NCBI GenBank assembly: GCA_016859345.1
Contig: CM029120.1
Coordinates: 7,555,501 to 7,619,500, forward strand
From: Istiophorus platypterus
Taxonomy: Eukaryota; Chordata; Actinopteri; Istiophoriformes; Istiophoridae
Length of the DNA stretch: 64,000 bases
Direction: 5' to 3'
Of this stretch, positions 1 to 12,900 are shown one piece after another (within the stretch, counting starts at the first letter, position 1; each line of letters begins with the position of its first letter). Made by a program: the position numbers and the translations under genes. The notes beneath the pieces are model-generated. The model saw only the letters and a list, made by a program, of their open reading frames with translations, ran no database searches and was not told the origin of the DNA.

Positions 1-797
1 GATAAAAACATTGAAATAAGACATGTAGATTCATACAAAAAAGAGTGTAAGGATTTTCCATTTACATGATGTACCCAAGAAACAGTTTATCCAAATGGAA
101 AAAAAGAAGTTTCTTACATACCTCTAGCTTTAACTGGCCATCCAGACAGGGTTTTTCCTTCCCTTGAATTTGAGATATCTGCCAGTAAGACTTTTGCTAA
201 TTTCTCCCGACACTTTACTAGGAACTTTTTTTTTTACCTCACATAAAAATAGTAAAATATTCATATCAAGTTCTGCAAATAATGATAGGACTCAGACATT
301 GTGTCCAGAAACACACATTGTTATTCACTTTTTGTGATTGTATTAGGTTATTAGGGTGGTGGCAAAACTCCCATTGGTGAATGTCTCAAAAGCTTATCAA
401 ATAAGACCTAAACAATATGTGTGTTTAAATACCACTGGGGATACATGGGAATGTTTTTACAAATTCAATGAACTTTTTACTAAGTCTTGGTAAACATACT
501 TTATTTTGAAGATTGCACACAAACTAGAAAGCGGGTTAAGAAGAAATTGGAATATTTAACAGGAACATTGTCATTTAAGAGGTTAACATATATGTATGTT
601 TAACAAACCAAAGATATTATTAAAAGCAGTAATAATAGTCTTAGTAACAAAAGTTGAAGGACTAGCAATAGTAGAAGTAGTAGCTATTAGCCATTATTGC
701 CACAGAAATTGACCACTTTGGTTTTTATCCCCCTCTTTGGTTATTATTCCCTTCTCTTAATGACCTTCCTTCATCATCGTCATCCGCATCTCCTCAG
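1..797 (+). other. stard9 upstream intron (part)
   Basis: AT-rich, with a T10 run at 228-237 and a pyrimidine tract before the 798 acceptor. I see no exon or RNA gene here. Confidence 0.6.
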
Positions 798-977
798 GTG
801 GAGCAGCTGACGAAGGACTGGTCGGAGAGCTGGAGAGACAAGAAGGAGCTTCTGGAGCAGTACAGTGTGGACATCAACAGGGACCAGGCCGGCTTCCTCA
901 TCAGCTCCCTCAGGCCACACCTGGTCACACTTGATAGAGATGTTCTCAGCACTGGGGTCGTCTTCTATCACCTCAGG
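798..977 (+). CDS. stard9: stard9 in-window exon 1 (neck coiled coil / start of FHA)
   Basis: Sixty codons between acceptor CAG (795-797) and donor gtaaga. The text VEQLTKDW and then LSTGVVFYHLR matches the segment that follows the motor in KIF16-family kinesins and leads into the FHA domain. Entry phase is 0, so the preceding motor exons end on a whole codon. Confidence 0.9.
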
Positions 978-3900
978 GTAAGAAGATACGAACGCAGTTA
1001 GATATATTGTGTATATTTATGAAGAGTATTAGTGTTTTATTTGGTGTTTCTAATGACTTTTGTTGAGGTCTGGTTATCTATATGAATACATGTTGCTTTA
1101 GGTATTAGAATTACAACTAAAAGTGCTGGATATAATATTAACAGAGTCAATAGTGTCAGTGTTGGTTGTATGAAATGGTGGATGTTCATTCTGTATCTCT
1201 TTTTCTGACTTTCTTTTCAACCCCGGAGACTCCCATCAGTCATTTACAGACATGCCGTTAAGCTAAAAATACACCTTTGCATGAACAACATAATGCAAAA
1301 TCCCACAAACTGATATTTTATCTCCATTTGCTCTACCTTTCCCCAACTCTCAAGAAAGTGTTTTTGTCAGCCGTCCTCACTAAACAATCTATATTTTGTC
1401 TACCGGAATTCTCCCCCTCCTCCTCCTGCTATTTCTCTGTGTTCCGATAGAAAAGCTCTCGAGAAAAGGTGTGTTTCTACTGCCTTTTCTTTTCACTCTA
1501 CCCGCCAACTGCCCTGTCGATCTCCCTCCTCTCTGCGTGAATGTCTTCTGCAATGCATAAAGCTCAGTTGGATGAGAGGCTCTTAGTTCTGAGGCTAGGA
1601 CTCAGGGGAGCTTAAGCTGTCCTGATTCTGACAATGACAAGCATACCCATAGGCCTGACAATTACACTGTTTCCTGCATGTGAAGAGCTGAGGCCACCCG
1701 GGAGCACATGTGGTCCTGACACCACATAAGAAAGCCTTTAATCTCATTAGATAAGACTTCAAAGTAAACAAAATGTATTATTTCTATCAGCTAAGTAGAG
1801 GATTAGAAGTGAAAGGACAATAGTTCTCCAAAGAACATTGTGTAAAATTCTTGTCATAATGTTGTATTGCCATTGCTTTCAGCACACCCAATCATTGACA
1901 GTTATACGTATAGTTTGTTTCAATGTTTTTATTTATCTGGATTTTGAGTTTACATCTTGGTTTTATTATTGCAGGAAGGAGTGACCCACATTGGACCTCG
2001 GGACCAGTTTGAAGAGCCGCAAATAGGTATTAGTTCTTCATTTGCTTTCCATGTTTCCTCATCCAGCTGCAAATACTCCTTTTCGATTTCTACAATGAGA
2101 TTGTTTTTTCTGAGTTGTTGTACATTACAAGAGTGGAAATCCTCAGAGCCTCCTACAACTGTGCTTTATCACAGAGTAAACATGCAACAAACCGACAGCT
2201 CTAGACAGTACATGCAGCAAAAAACAAAGGGCAAAAATAGAACATTCAGTTCACCGTCTAGGGTCTCACACACAGGATATACAGTACGTTATAGCTGTTA
2301 AGTGGAAAATGTAAAGTAAAACTCTTCTAAAATGGCCTGTTAACTTTTAATTAAATGCTGCATTGAGCACTAAATATATTCAGTAGCTGCCTTGGCCAAA
2401 AAAAAAAAAAAAAAAAATCAGTTCTCGTGACCGTGTTTCTGTTTTCTGTTTCTAGTTCTGCAGGGCAGTGCCAGTTGTGAGATTGAAAACCGCGGAGGTG
2501 TGGTAACGCTCAGACCACTGCCAGGCTGCTCCTGCCTGCTCAATGACAGAGAGGTCACTGAGCCCTGCAGACTGGCTCAAGGTCAGCTCATGTCCTCAAA
2601 AGAACAGTTTGTCACACTGTCTTGATCCCACTGTCCCCCCCCCAATTTGGGACACAAATAGGATATTTCATAATGAAATGAACAGTAATGAGATCAGTGT
2701 AGTATTTTCATGTTTTATTTTTTTGATCAGAGCTTCTATAGACATGCGGACCTGCAACTTTTTTGTCACTTTCATTTGACAATAAATATGAATTCTAATT
2801 TCATTGTCATTTCATGCCGATAGAAACTTAGCATGGGCCCACTTGACAGGGTCGACGGAAAAGTTCTAATCTCTACAATTTTAGTTTTGATTGAATCAAT
2901 ATTATTGTGTGTTAATAAAACAGTTCCAGAGTTCTGTTCTAAATTACATGTTTATTGGTCACTGAGGGTTGAAAATTCCTGACTTTCAGGAGGCTTTCCT
3001 CATTTTCGCTGGTTGTTTGGCCATGATGAAACTCTGATCTCTTCTCTGTAAACTAATGAAGCGATAGTTGTTCAGACATGAAATGCCCAAGACCACCCGT
3101 GCAGCTCTTCCAAATTCTGCCATTGTGTGACATATACACATGCACATTCCCACATGTTGTGTACCGTATATCACATGTAGTAATGTACAACTATATATGC
3201 ACACAGACTGGATTAAATGTCCTCATCTTACATTGACACAATTGATCAGGATAAGCACAGCTTGTGATGATGTATATGACTCTCTGTCTCTAGGGATGGT
3301 GATCACCTTGGGAGGAGTTCATAAGTTCCGCTTCAACCATCCGGCAGAGGCAGCTGTCCTTCGGGAACGCAGACGGGTAGGTGCTGCTCAATCAATCATG
3401 ATGATATTGATTGTGAGTAGATAATTGATATAGAGGTGATCTCCTATTATGTTGGTGATACACAAAATTTACACAAACAAGACAATGTCAAATTTTTTTT
3501 GAGAAAACTAACGATACTGTGCTTTTTACTTTTGGTAAAGATCAAAGCTGACCTTTTCTTTACTATTCTCAGGCTAGTGAAGGCGGCATGACCTGCACCT
3601 ACATTGACCTTTGTCCCTTGACCCCTGACCACAGGTAAATACCACCTCCAAGAGAAATCACAGAACAACCGACAGTAATTTTTTAAGGACAGTATTCCCC
3701 ACTCTGCGTGTATGTATGTGTGGTGTACAGAGAGCTTATTCTGCCCACTCAAATCATACATATTCGATAAGATGTACAAGTGTTGTACCATTATACATGC
3801 TGTAGAAATAGGGCAGTGCTTCATGCATGTTTCTCTCCACTTGTTGGAGATGTCATGTGTTTCCATTAGCCCCCACCCTCTTGAGCAGTCCCTGTTAGCA

Positions 3901-6900
3901 GTTTACAGGGCAGGATTAGGCGTTGCTTGGTAACTGCTGAGACGCTGATCTAAAAATCAGCAACAGTAGCCTAACCTTCCACTCGATCACCATACAATTT
4001 TTTCTAAAAATTGGACTTACCTGAGGTAAAATAATAGCCCTGCTTTTTTCTGATTGCCTTATTTCTCATTTTTCATCATAGTTTCTCAGTCTGTGTTTCA
4101 TCCTGGATCTTTTGTGCCTGTTTTATAGTGTTGAAGAATTGAAGCTCCAGGGGCAGCTGGGTACCTGTGTCTCCCCTAATGAGGACCCTACCGCGAGACA
4201 GTGTGTGGAAGAGCAGCAGCGCTACGTGGAGAGTTTGCGACAAGAGATACAGGCTGCACAGAGACGGGCTGAGAGAGAGCTGGAGAGGGAGCAGGCCCAC
4301 CTTCGACAGCAGCACACCGAGAGTAAGTACTTCCTACACACTCATATGTAGAAAATTGTCACTGCTGCTTATGTACATACCTATCAACTTTCAAATTCCA
4401 TGTAAAAATTATATATAGAGATCACTGTTTTGTTTTTGTTTTTTGTTTAGTTTTGAAATGAAATGAAAAAGTCTTCGAATAGGTGAATAGCTGTAAAAGA
4501 TTTTCAACCACTCAACATTCCCCTCTCTGAATCTTTCCCCATCAGTCCAGCAGTGGGTTTTGCAAGAAAAAAAACGCCTGACAACTGTAGAGCAGAGAGT
4601 CACCCAAGAGTCTGGAGTTCAAACAGACGTTATCCCTGCATCCCTCCTAGAGGAGGTGATAAGTCAGGCATCCAAGGATCAGGAAGGTCTGACAGTGGAT
4701 CGCCCCTGCCAGGTGGTAAGAGCCAGGAAGAAGGCGGTGGAGGAGGAACTACTAAAGCATCACGCCCTTTGCCGTGCTGAAAGCCAAATCCGTCGGAAAA
4801 GGCTGCACTACCAGCTGGAGAGAATCGCCCGCAAGCGGCATCTGTTGGAAGCTAAGAGGGAATTGCAGCGGCTGGAAAAGGCCCTGCCTCCTGGACCGGA
4901 CAGCCCAGAGTCTCCTGAGCTTGGGTCCACCTCAAAGCTCAGAGGACGATCATTTGTTTCTCGTAGACACTCATTCTCAGCAGATCTTCTGTCCCGGCTC
5001 TACCCACAGAACACCCCTATCTTCAGGTGAGCACATAGAGTGATATGTAAAACCCATAGAGATTTTCTGATGGTGGGCAATCTTATTTGCTTACTAACAG
5101 GGGCTAATACAGAGAAAAAGTTTTGTGATTGCATGTACCCCCTCATGTCTACAGTAAGTAATTGAGAATTGAATCAGTGTCTTTCTCTCTTCAACAGACA
5201 TTTCCTGAAGAGAAACAGATCTACAGAACTGACCTCAAATTCCTCCACAACGTCTGATTCTGTTGGCAGCAGGAAGTGGGTTTCGGATGAGTGTCTTCCT
5301 CGAGAACGGACTCAAAGTTGTTCCGGGACTACCTTCTCAGGACAAAATGCATCCTGCCGGAGTAGAATTACCTCCTCTGAAAACATCAGACAAACTTCAA
5401 GAGAGGAACCACAAGCTCCTCCATGTCGGGAGCGGCCTGAAAGAAAACCTCTGCTTCCAAACCGAGATCTGTCTTTTAAAAACAGATCAGATCAGAACCC
5501 AGCAGTAGTTCTGAAGACACCAGTTGGAACTACTCTGCAGCCAGCCATCAAAGAAAATATACAGGGATCTACAATAAGCAAACCCAGTTCTGAAATTATC
5601 TCTTGTATTACTGTGAGAACACCATCCCGTGTAGCTAGCAACGGACTAGAAACCATCAGGAAACCTTTCTCTTGTTCTGTGGGGCCCAGGTTAAAAACGG
5701 CTCTGTCGAAAGTGTTCAGAAAACCTCCATCAGGTGCGAATGGAGGACGAGGCCCTAAAACTTTGGGGAGGATAGCAAGCAAATTTCACTGGAGACAAAA
5801 ACGAGAGAGGAGCCTAAAGGAGACCAATATGAGCAAATGCAAATGTGCCATTAAAACAGCCGTTTCATGTGAAGAGCTCGACCAAAGGACTCCTTTTGAG
5901 AACATTAGACAGAGGCGGTGGCATAGTACCGAGGCTCTGATGAAAAAGACGAGCACATGGGTCAATAGGCAGCAGGGGTTGGTCGGATGGGAGGAAGAGC
6001 AAGAGGGGAAGGATGATGGAACATCAGACTGTGAGAGCCTTTTCTCTCTTGATTCCCTCTCCTCTGCCTATGCGACAGCTCTGGCAGAGCAGCTGAGACA
6101 CGAGGAAGCAGAGCAGAGTGAAGCAGAGAGTGAAGACAGTCAGATGTCCAAAGACTCCTTGGCTATGGAGAGCAGTGGGAATTTTTGTACGATGGAGAGA
6201 CTTAGCCGAACAGTGGTACCAACTTACTCAGTTGTGAAGGATTCCTCTCATCCATCCATGGGGCACGATAGAACTGAAGAAAGCAGTTTAGACTGGGGCA
6301 GCTGTCAGAAAACCCAGGTAATACCAGCAGAGGCATACTGGAGCCAGCAGGCTTCCCCAAAATTGAAAGGGGAAATTGGTGCAACAAGGACTCCTCTCTC
6401 TCAAAGCCCATCATTAGCAGATTCCAGAAGCAAAGACACCGTGCACAAATTGACCGAGGACTTTGGGAACATGCAGACCATTTCAACCAGCAGCCCACTT
6501 TCTCTGAGCAGCTGCAGTGTGAGAGAGCCAGAAAACTTGCTGGCACTCACTGATGCCTGGTCCTCCACCGATGCAGCAGAGAGTCCCAGGATTCCCAAGG
6601 ATTCCCTACCTTTCCAAAGAAAAATGATATTCAGACGTGCTGAGAGCAGCAGCAGCAGCAGCAGTAGTTGCAGTCTGACCAGTATGACCCTGCCAGACTC
6701 TCAGAGTGGATGTAGAAGCTATAGCTCAGCATCCAACAGCTCTGATGGTGTACATGTAACGGTGCAGGAAGACAGACTTATGGTTTCAGGGGAGTCTCAG
6801 AATCTAACAGCTCCAGAAGACGCCCTGATATCATGCAATCAGAAGGAGGTGGCGCAATTAGGGCAACAGTCAGAAAATATGGAAGAGACAGCTGTAGATA

Positions 6901-9900
6901 CTCCGGACTGCAGCTGCAGCAGGAGGCCAGCGTCCTTACCCAGCTCAGATCAGAACACTTCTGTGTCACACATCAGGTTTCCTAAAACCCCACAACCAAC
7001 ATCAGACTTGCTTCAGGTGTTTACAGATGCACCTGATATGGTAGCGGCTGATGTCACTATGGTTTCGAACACTGTAATGTGCAACTCAGTTTGTCCATCG
7101 GTAAAGCACTACTCAAATCTTACAAATCCTACTAACCAAGGCCAAGTACTGAACAAGCCATCTGAGGCTTCGAGGGCCTTCGAACCATCCACTGAACTTG
7201 AGGTACAATGCCATCTGGATGGATCAGAGAAGTTTAAAGCTGGACAGCAGCATGAGTTTGAAAACACCAAAGATTTATCACTTACAAGGGATGAAACCAA
7301 AGTCACTGAGCAGGACATTGCACTACAGCAGGAGCTTGTTAAATCAGCCTGTAAAAATTCCAGGAAGAGGAACAAAGAAGAACAGGATGCTTTCATGGGC
7401 AGCCTGAAAATTCCAAAAAGGACTAACAGCAAAGAGTTGGTAACTTTCTGCTCAAAAGCAGTTGGCAGCCAGGAAGATATTTGGCTTCATGACAATAAAG
7501 ACACAAGTGACACTGAAGGGGAGCAGTCTGCCATGGAAACTGAAAGCCACGGATTTGATTGCGCTTGTGCTGATGGCAGCGTTACACAATACAAAGTTGA
7601 TTCAGTGGTACTTCCAGTGTCTGATCCAATGTGTGGGAATTTTGGACACATCTTTGGCCTTGAAAGTGGTGACAAAATTTCTCAGAGTGGTGCCTCTGTG
7701 GGAGACAGAGAGGTAGATGAAAAGGAAAATGTAACAGTAAAGGACGTAGTTGTAAAAACAAAAGGGGGAGAATTCCAAATTGATAAGCCCAAAAAACATC
7801 AAGAAAATAGAAGACACACATGCAAGTCCAGTGAAATTTGTAGTGCCATCGACCTGAGAATCTCAGAAATGGTGAAAGAGCATGTGAGATTGTCATTGAT
7901 TGGCAATGATGGTGACAGGACGAGCACGAGTCAAAGTCTGAATGCCTTAACATTCTCTGCATGTCATTTTGGCTGTAACAGTGACGATCATACATTGACA
8001 GAAAAGGAGCTGAGAGATGAAAGGAAAGATCAGGCGAAAGAAGGGAAGTACCTCAGCGGGGATGCTTCAGTGGAAAGGTTAACCGAAGCCACGGTGGACA
8101 AAAGTGAGCACATGGCAACAGTTATGCCATCTGACATATGTAAATCTACCGAAGTAACACAAAAGACATACGATGCTCTTATCTTTTCTGATGGGACATC
8201 AAACAAGCCGATGAACGATCACTGTGTTGTTCAAAATGATGATGCCACATGCAGCAACATCCAATCGAATCTTACACTTAACAGCTACGGAGAGACTGGG
8301 CACTCTGGAAGCACCCATTTGCAACCAGTCAGTGTGTCCTCGACGAGTGATCCCGCTTCAGCAAGAAAATGCATTGATTGTCAAGGAAACACTGAGGAGA
8401 AAGACGCTGCGTCTCAAGAGGTGAATGATGTAGGTGAACAAAAACTAACCTTCCATTTAAAATCTGCCATTAGTGATAATCGCTTGAAAAAAGTGGAAAA
8501 CCAGACCTGTTCTGATGCCCCTACTGAGGCTCCAGATAACCCACAGCTTCACCAAATTCACCACAATACACCTTCCACCGTTGGCAACTGTGGGTGTAGC
8601 CATGTAAAAGCTGTCAGTTTGGAAGCTGCATCCAGTGTTAAAGATAAAGATCATTGTTCATACAAACAAAGCTCAGCAAGGCCAATTGAAGATCTTCAGC
8701 ATAGTAATGGTAAATCTGGAGCCACTAAATTTTTATCAGATGGAGAGAGTCTTCAATTCAAACCACTCAATCATAACAGCGACCAGAGTACATCCTTTGA
8801 TGAGAATGTCTCTATGGAAGGGTTTGCTATCACAGCTGGCCAGGATGGAAATGGTGAAACAGAAACCACAGGAGGAGGTAAACCATCTGTCGCAGCACAT
8901 CTTCAGTTTAGCTGTAAAAAAACCCATTCAGGTAATTGGGCACAGACTTGTGTGGTCAATATGAACTACAACAAGTGCCAAAGTTTATCAAACGCACAAA
9001 GCAAATTTGATAAGCCTCCCGAAGTTGACAGTAGAGGAAACAGAGCAATGAAAATTGATGAACAAACATTAACCTGTCACTCTGAAGCACAGGTTCCAAA
9101 GATCGTGGCAGAATTTAAGCATGAAAATATTTCTGGTTCCATACAACCTCACCAGAAATTACCCCAGGGAAGTGGTGTGGACAATACAAATGCCTATGGA
9201 TCTCTCATGTCCATAGAGGGTAATGTCAACACATCTTTAAGTACACAAGGTAATTCTGGTCTTATGTCTAAAAAGGCCAAGTCTAAGAGGTTCAGAAGGT
9301 CTAAGATCCAGACTCGTCCCACCTCTTCCTCTGATTCCTCTCTTAAGTCTTCAGATGAGGATGAGGAGGATGATAGAACCACCAGAGTGCAACACAACCA
9401 GCCATCATCTAAATGGGTAAAGCTAGCCACGCAGAGTAATGGTGAACAAGAGGTTAGACAAGCTAGAATTACAAGTGCAGATGTTTCTACATCATTGCCA
9501 GTAAGCAAAACTAAACTGAAGACTTGTTCTGTTGGAACTCCAGCTAAAACAGAGGTTAAATATAGTAGAAATTACAGCCAAAAAAGACCCTTGATACCCC
9601 CTCAAGCAATGTCACAAAAGACAAATGTAGAAAAAATAATTCCATATACTAGTAAAAGCGAAGCACAACGTACACCGAAGTCTCAGGACTCCCCTATGCA
9701 TTTTGCCTCAAGTGACATCAACCCTTTCGTTCACCAGTGGCAGGACGAGGACTCAAACCAGAACTGTTATAAGAACCCGTCATTCGGTAGTGCTGCCGAC
9801 CTCTCCTGCAAATCCCCGCTTTTAAACAGTGCTGAAAAACGTATAACAAGATGCTGCAGCGTGGACAATGGTTTAAATGGGCAGAACTCTCCTTTCAATT

Positions 9901-12900
9901 CCCATCTCAGCACTTATGTCACCGACAAGGGGCTCTCCAGTACACATAGCAGTATGGAGGATTATAAAGAACAGGCAGATAAAACCTCACCCTGTCAACA
10001 GACTTCCCCTGATATTCACAGTCATTTAGCCAATCTCACAGTGAGCGGCAGTTCCTCAAGTAACGATTTTCCCGGATGTTTTGGCAACGACTCCGGTCAT
10101 GTGGATGAAATCGTGTACGTTTACTCGTCTGAGCAAGAGTCCCAGGCAAGCAAAACACCGGCCCAGAGGGGACGGGCATGCGATCACAGCACTCAGACTG
10201 AGTGTGGGCTTATAACATTACATTGTACCAAAAGTAGCAGCGCTCCGAAGAGGACAGATCGTCACAGAAGGAACAATACCGATGTACCTTCAACACAGAA
10301 AACCAAGGCTGACGTTAAAGAATCTACTACGTGGGCCAGCATGGAAACCATGTCGGCTCACCTGTCCAAGCTGATCGACAGCACCTCAGACCTGCTGGGA
10401 GACGTCCAGGGAATGAGAACGGGTGACGTACTCAGGTCCAGTCCGAGGAGGGGTTTCAACTTGTCAGGTCTTACCAACTCTTATAATGAGTCCAGTGACT
10501 GTACGAAGAGAGACCGCTCAACTCAGACAGCTGTAGATGTTGGCATCCAGACAGACAAGCTTTTAACGCCGGCAGAGAACAAAGCCACCGTTCATCAAGC
10601 TCCCAATGAGAAGTCCAAATCTCACGAGGTCAATGTGATAGTCAAAGTGATTGGTTCTGAGGCTGTCAGTGTGTCTCAGGAAAACGATGTGCGCTGTGTG
10701 TTGAACACTAAACGTGACACAGATGAAAAGATGCAGAGCATGCCTGACCTGAGGTTCGACACCTCCGCTGCCTCACAATCAGAGAATGTCCTTCTCAACA
10801 CGCCCCCTCTAAAGAATGCAGCTGAATGTCAAAGACGTGTAAGATCTGCTTCTTATAGAGGCTCAAAGCAAAGCCCGCCCGAGGCGCCGTGCCATAAAGG
10901 TGTTGCAATATCTGAAATCACCCGCAGATCATCCAAAAACGGCTGCCAAGAAAATCACAGTTCATCTATAAGAAATGACCCATCGCCTTGTTCAAAGAGG
11001 CCGGCTACGTACCAAGATCGCGCATCATCTCCCATTCTGACTGTGGCAGCCAAATTATGTTTGAAGCAGAGGGGAAAACAATCGACGCGACGTTCTTCGA
11101 AATATATCGGTGCGAAAACAAACCGTGCTTCTGAGGAAGACAGCGCCACAGTGCCTCCTAGCAAACAGTCAGTGTGCACATCTGTCTCGGACAATGATCG
11201 GATGTCCACACCAGGTTGTGACGTTTACTCTAGTCAGTCAGAAACCGTGTCACTTGAGAAGGTTAGTGAAATCAGTTGTTCAAGCCCTGAAGGATCAGAT
11301 AAATGCACTGCAAGCCTTTGTTCGTCACTGGATAGATACACAGACACTGACAGGAGAACCATCACGTACACAGAAAAGGACAACCACACTTCAACATGGC
11401 AGATGACCTCTCCACAGTCGAGGACCTCTACTTGTACAAAAGGTTTAACTTTGCACAACCAGATCTCTCCCATATTAAGACAGACAGATGTGCACAAACA
11501 GCAGGCCAAAGCTAGGCATGAAAAACCCGCAGGCTACACACCACCTGCAGTTGATTCTGTGGATGTCTGCATCGCTTCCTACAACCAATCACCAGTCAGC
11601 GACGGGACTGTTCAACTTCAAGAGGATGATAGGGTGTCACTGGCGCCCAGTGAGTGCAACACAGATGTACTTGTGAACATTAAACCTGTCACCAGCGTAT
11701 CCCCGTGTCCTGACCACCAGATGGTCCCGGAGGACCTGCCCATGCACAACAAGTTCACCGACTGGTCCGGCATCAACCATCAACTATCCAAACACCCTAA
11801 AAGTCCGGCCACATTGCTCACCAACGACCACGCCAAGGGCAGAAACTGTGCCGAATGGGCTGAGATCGAAAGTTACTGCTCGAATGGGGAGTCTGTGGCA
11901 CAGAGCAACAGAAGGGCAAGAGAGATCGAGAGGCTGCGACAGGAGAGAGAGCAGGTGATGGCAACGGTGAACCTCCCCGTGAACCCAACACCTTTGACTG
12001 TGGAGCTGACGGAGGCCAAGTTGCATTACGAGCTGGGAAAGACGGATACGTTGTTAAGGATGCTGTCCCCGAAGTCCAGAGAAGAGCTGGAGACAACCAC
12101 CTCGGCTCCTACCAAACAGCAGCTGTACGACCAGTAAGGATAAACGTGATTCAGATACCTTTTATTTTGATCTACTAGAACTGTCTTATTACACTAATTA
12201 GGGAGGGATTTTCTTTGGAAGAAGTTCTGATACCAGTGCATATATAATGCTTGAGTTTTGGTACAAACAGTAAATCAATCAATTTTTTCCAAAGACTTTG
12301 CCAGTTTTAGATTGTATTTCACAAGGACAGAGTTTCTTAATCTAGATCAGGGAATAACTGATCAAAGAATAAATAAAAAACACTAAAATTTGGCCAAGCA
12401 TTTAATGCCAGCTTTCAATATCTGACAGTTTTTGGTATTCCATACTACAGACACATTTTGGACACCATGAAGACTAGCAACCACAGACGCGGAAGCTTAT
12501 TGGGGAACATATAAAAAAGAAAAGTAAAAACGAAAAACGTTTGGGTTGGTAGTTAAAAGGTACTAAGGATTGATAAACAGCCCTAAAATCAGTTAAAGTC
12601 AAAATTCCTACTAGCTATACAGATATGTTGTAATAAGGTTTTGCAGACTTTTTTGGAAAATCCAGCAAAGTTCAGTGTTCTGGTAATGATCTTTGAGTCA
12701 GTACAGTTTTTGGACTGAATTGTAACCCAAATTAACTGAATGTGTTGTAATATTGACTAAAAGCCTCCTCTTTGACCTCAGCGGTTTTATTGTATTTTCT
12801 ATCTTTGCGATCCCTTTCCCCTCAGACACCGTCGGAGTATCGAGGGTTTGAGGCAGGAGAGGGAGGAGCGGCTGCAGACTTACCGGAGAGCTCGTAGTCT

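Noticed and set aside
2543..2779. Plus-strand open frame after stard9 exon 3
   Set aside because: Out of the exon frame, has no domain and runs into AT-rich intron; not coding.
3447..3866. Minus-strand open frame of 139 codons in stard9 introns
   Set aside because: Overlaps exon 5 in antisense and shows no recognisable protein.
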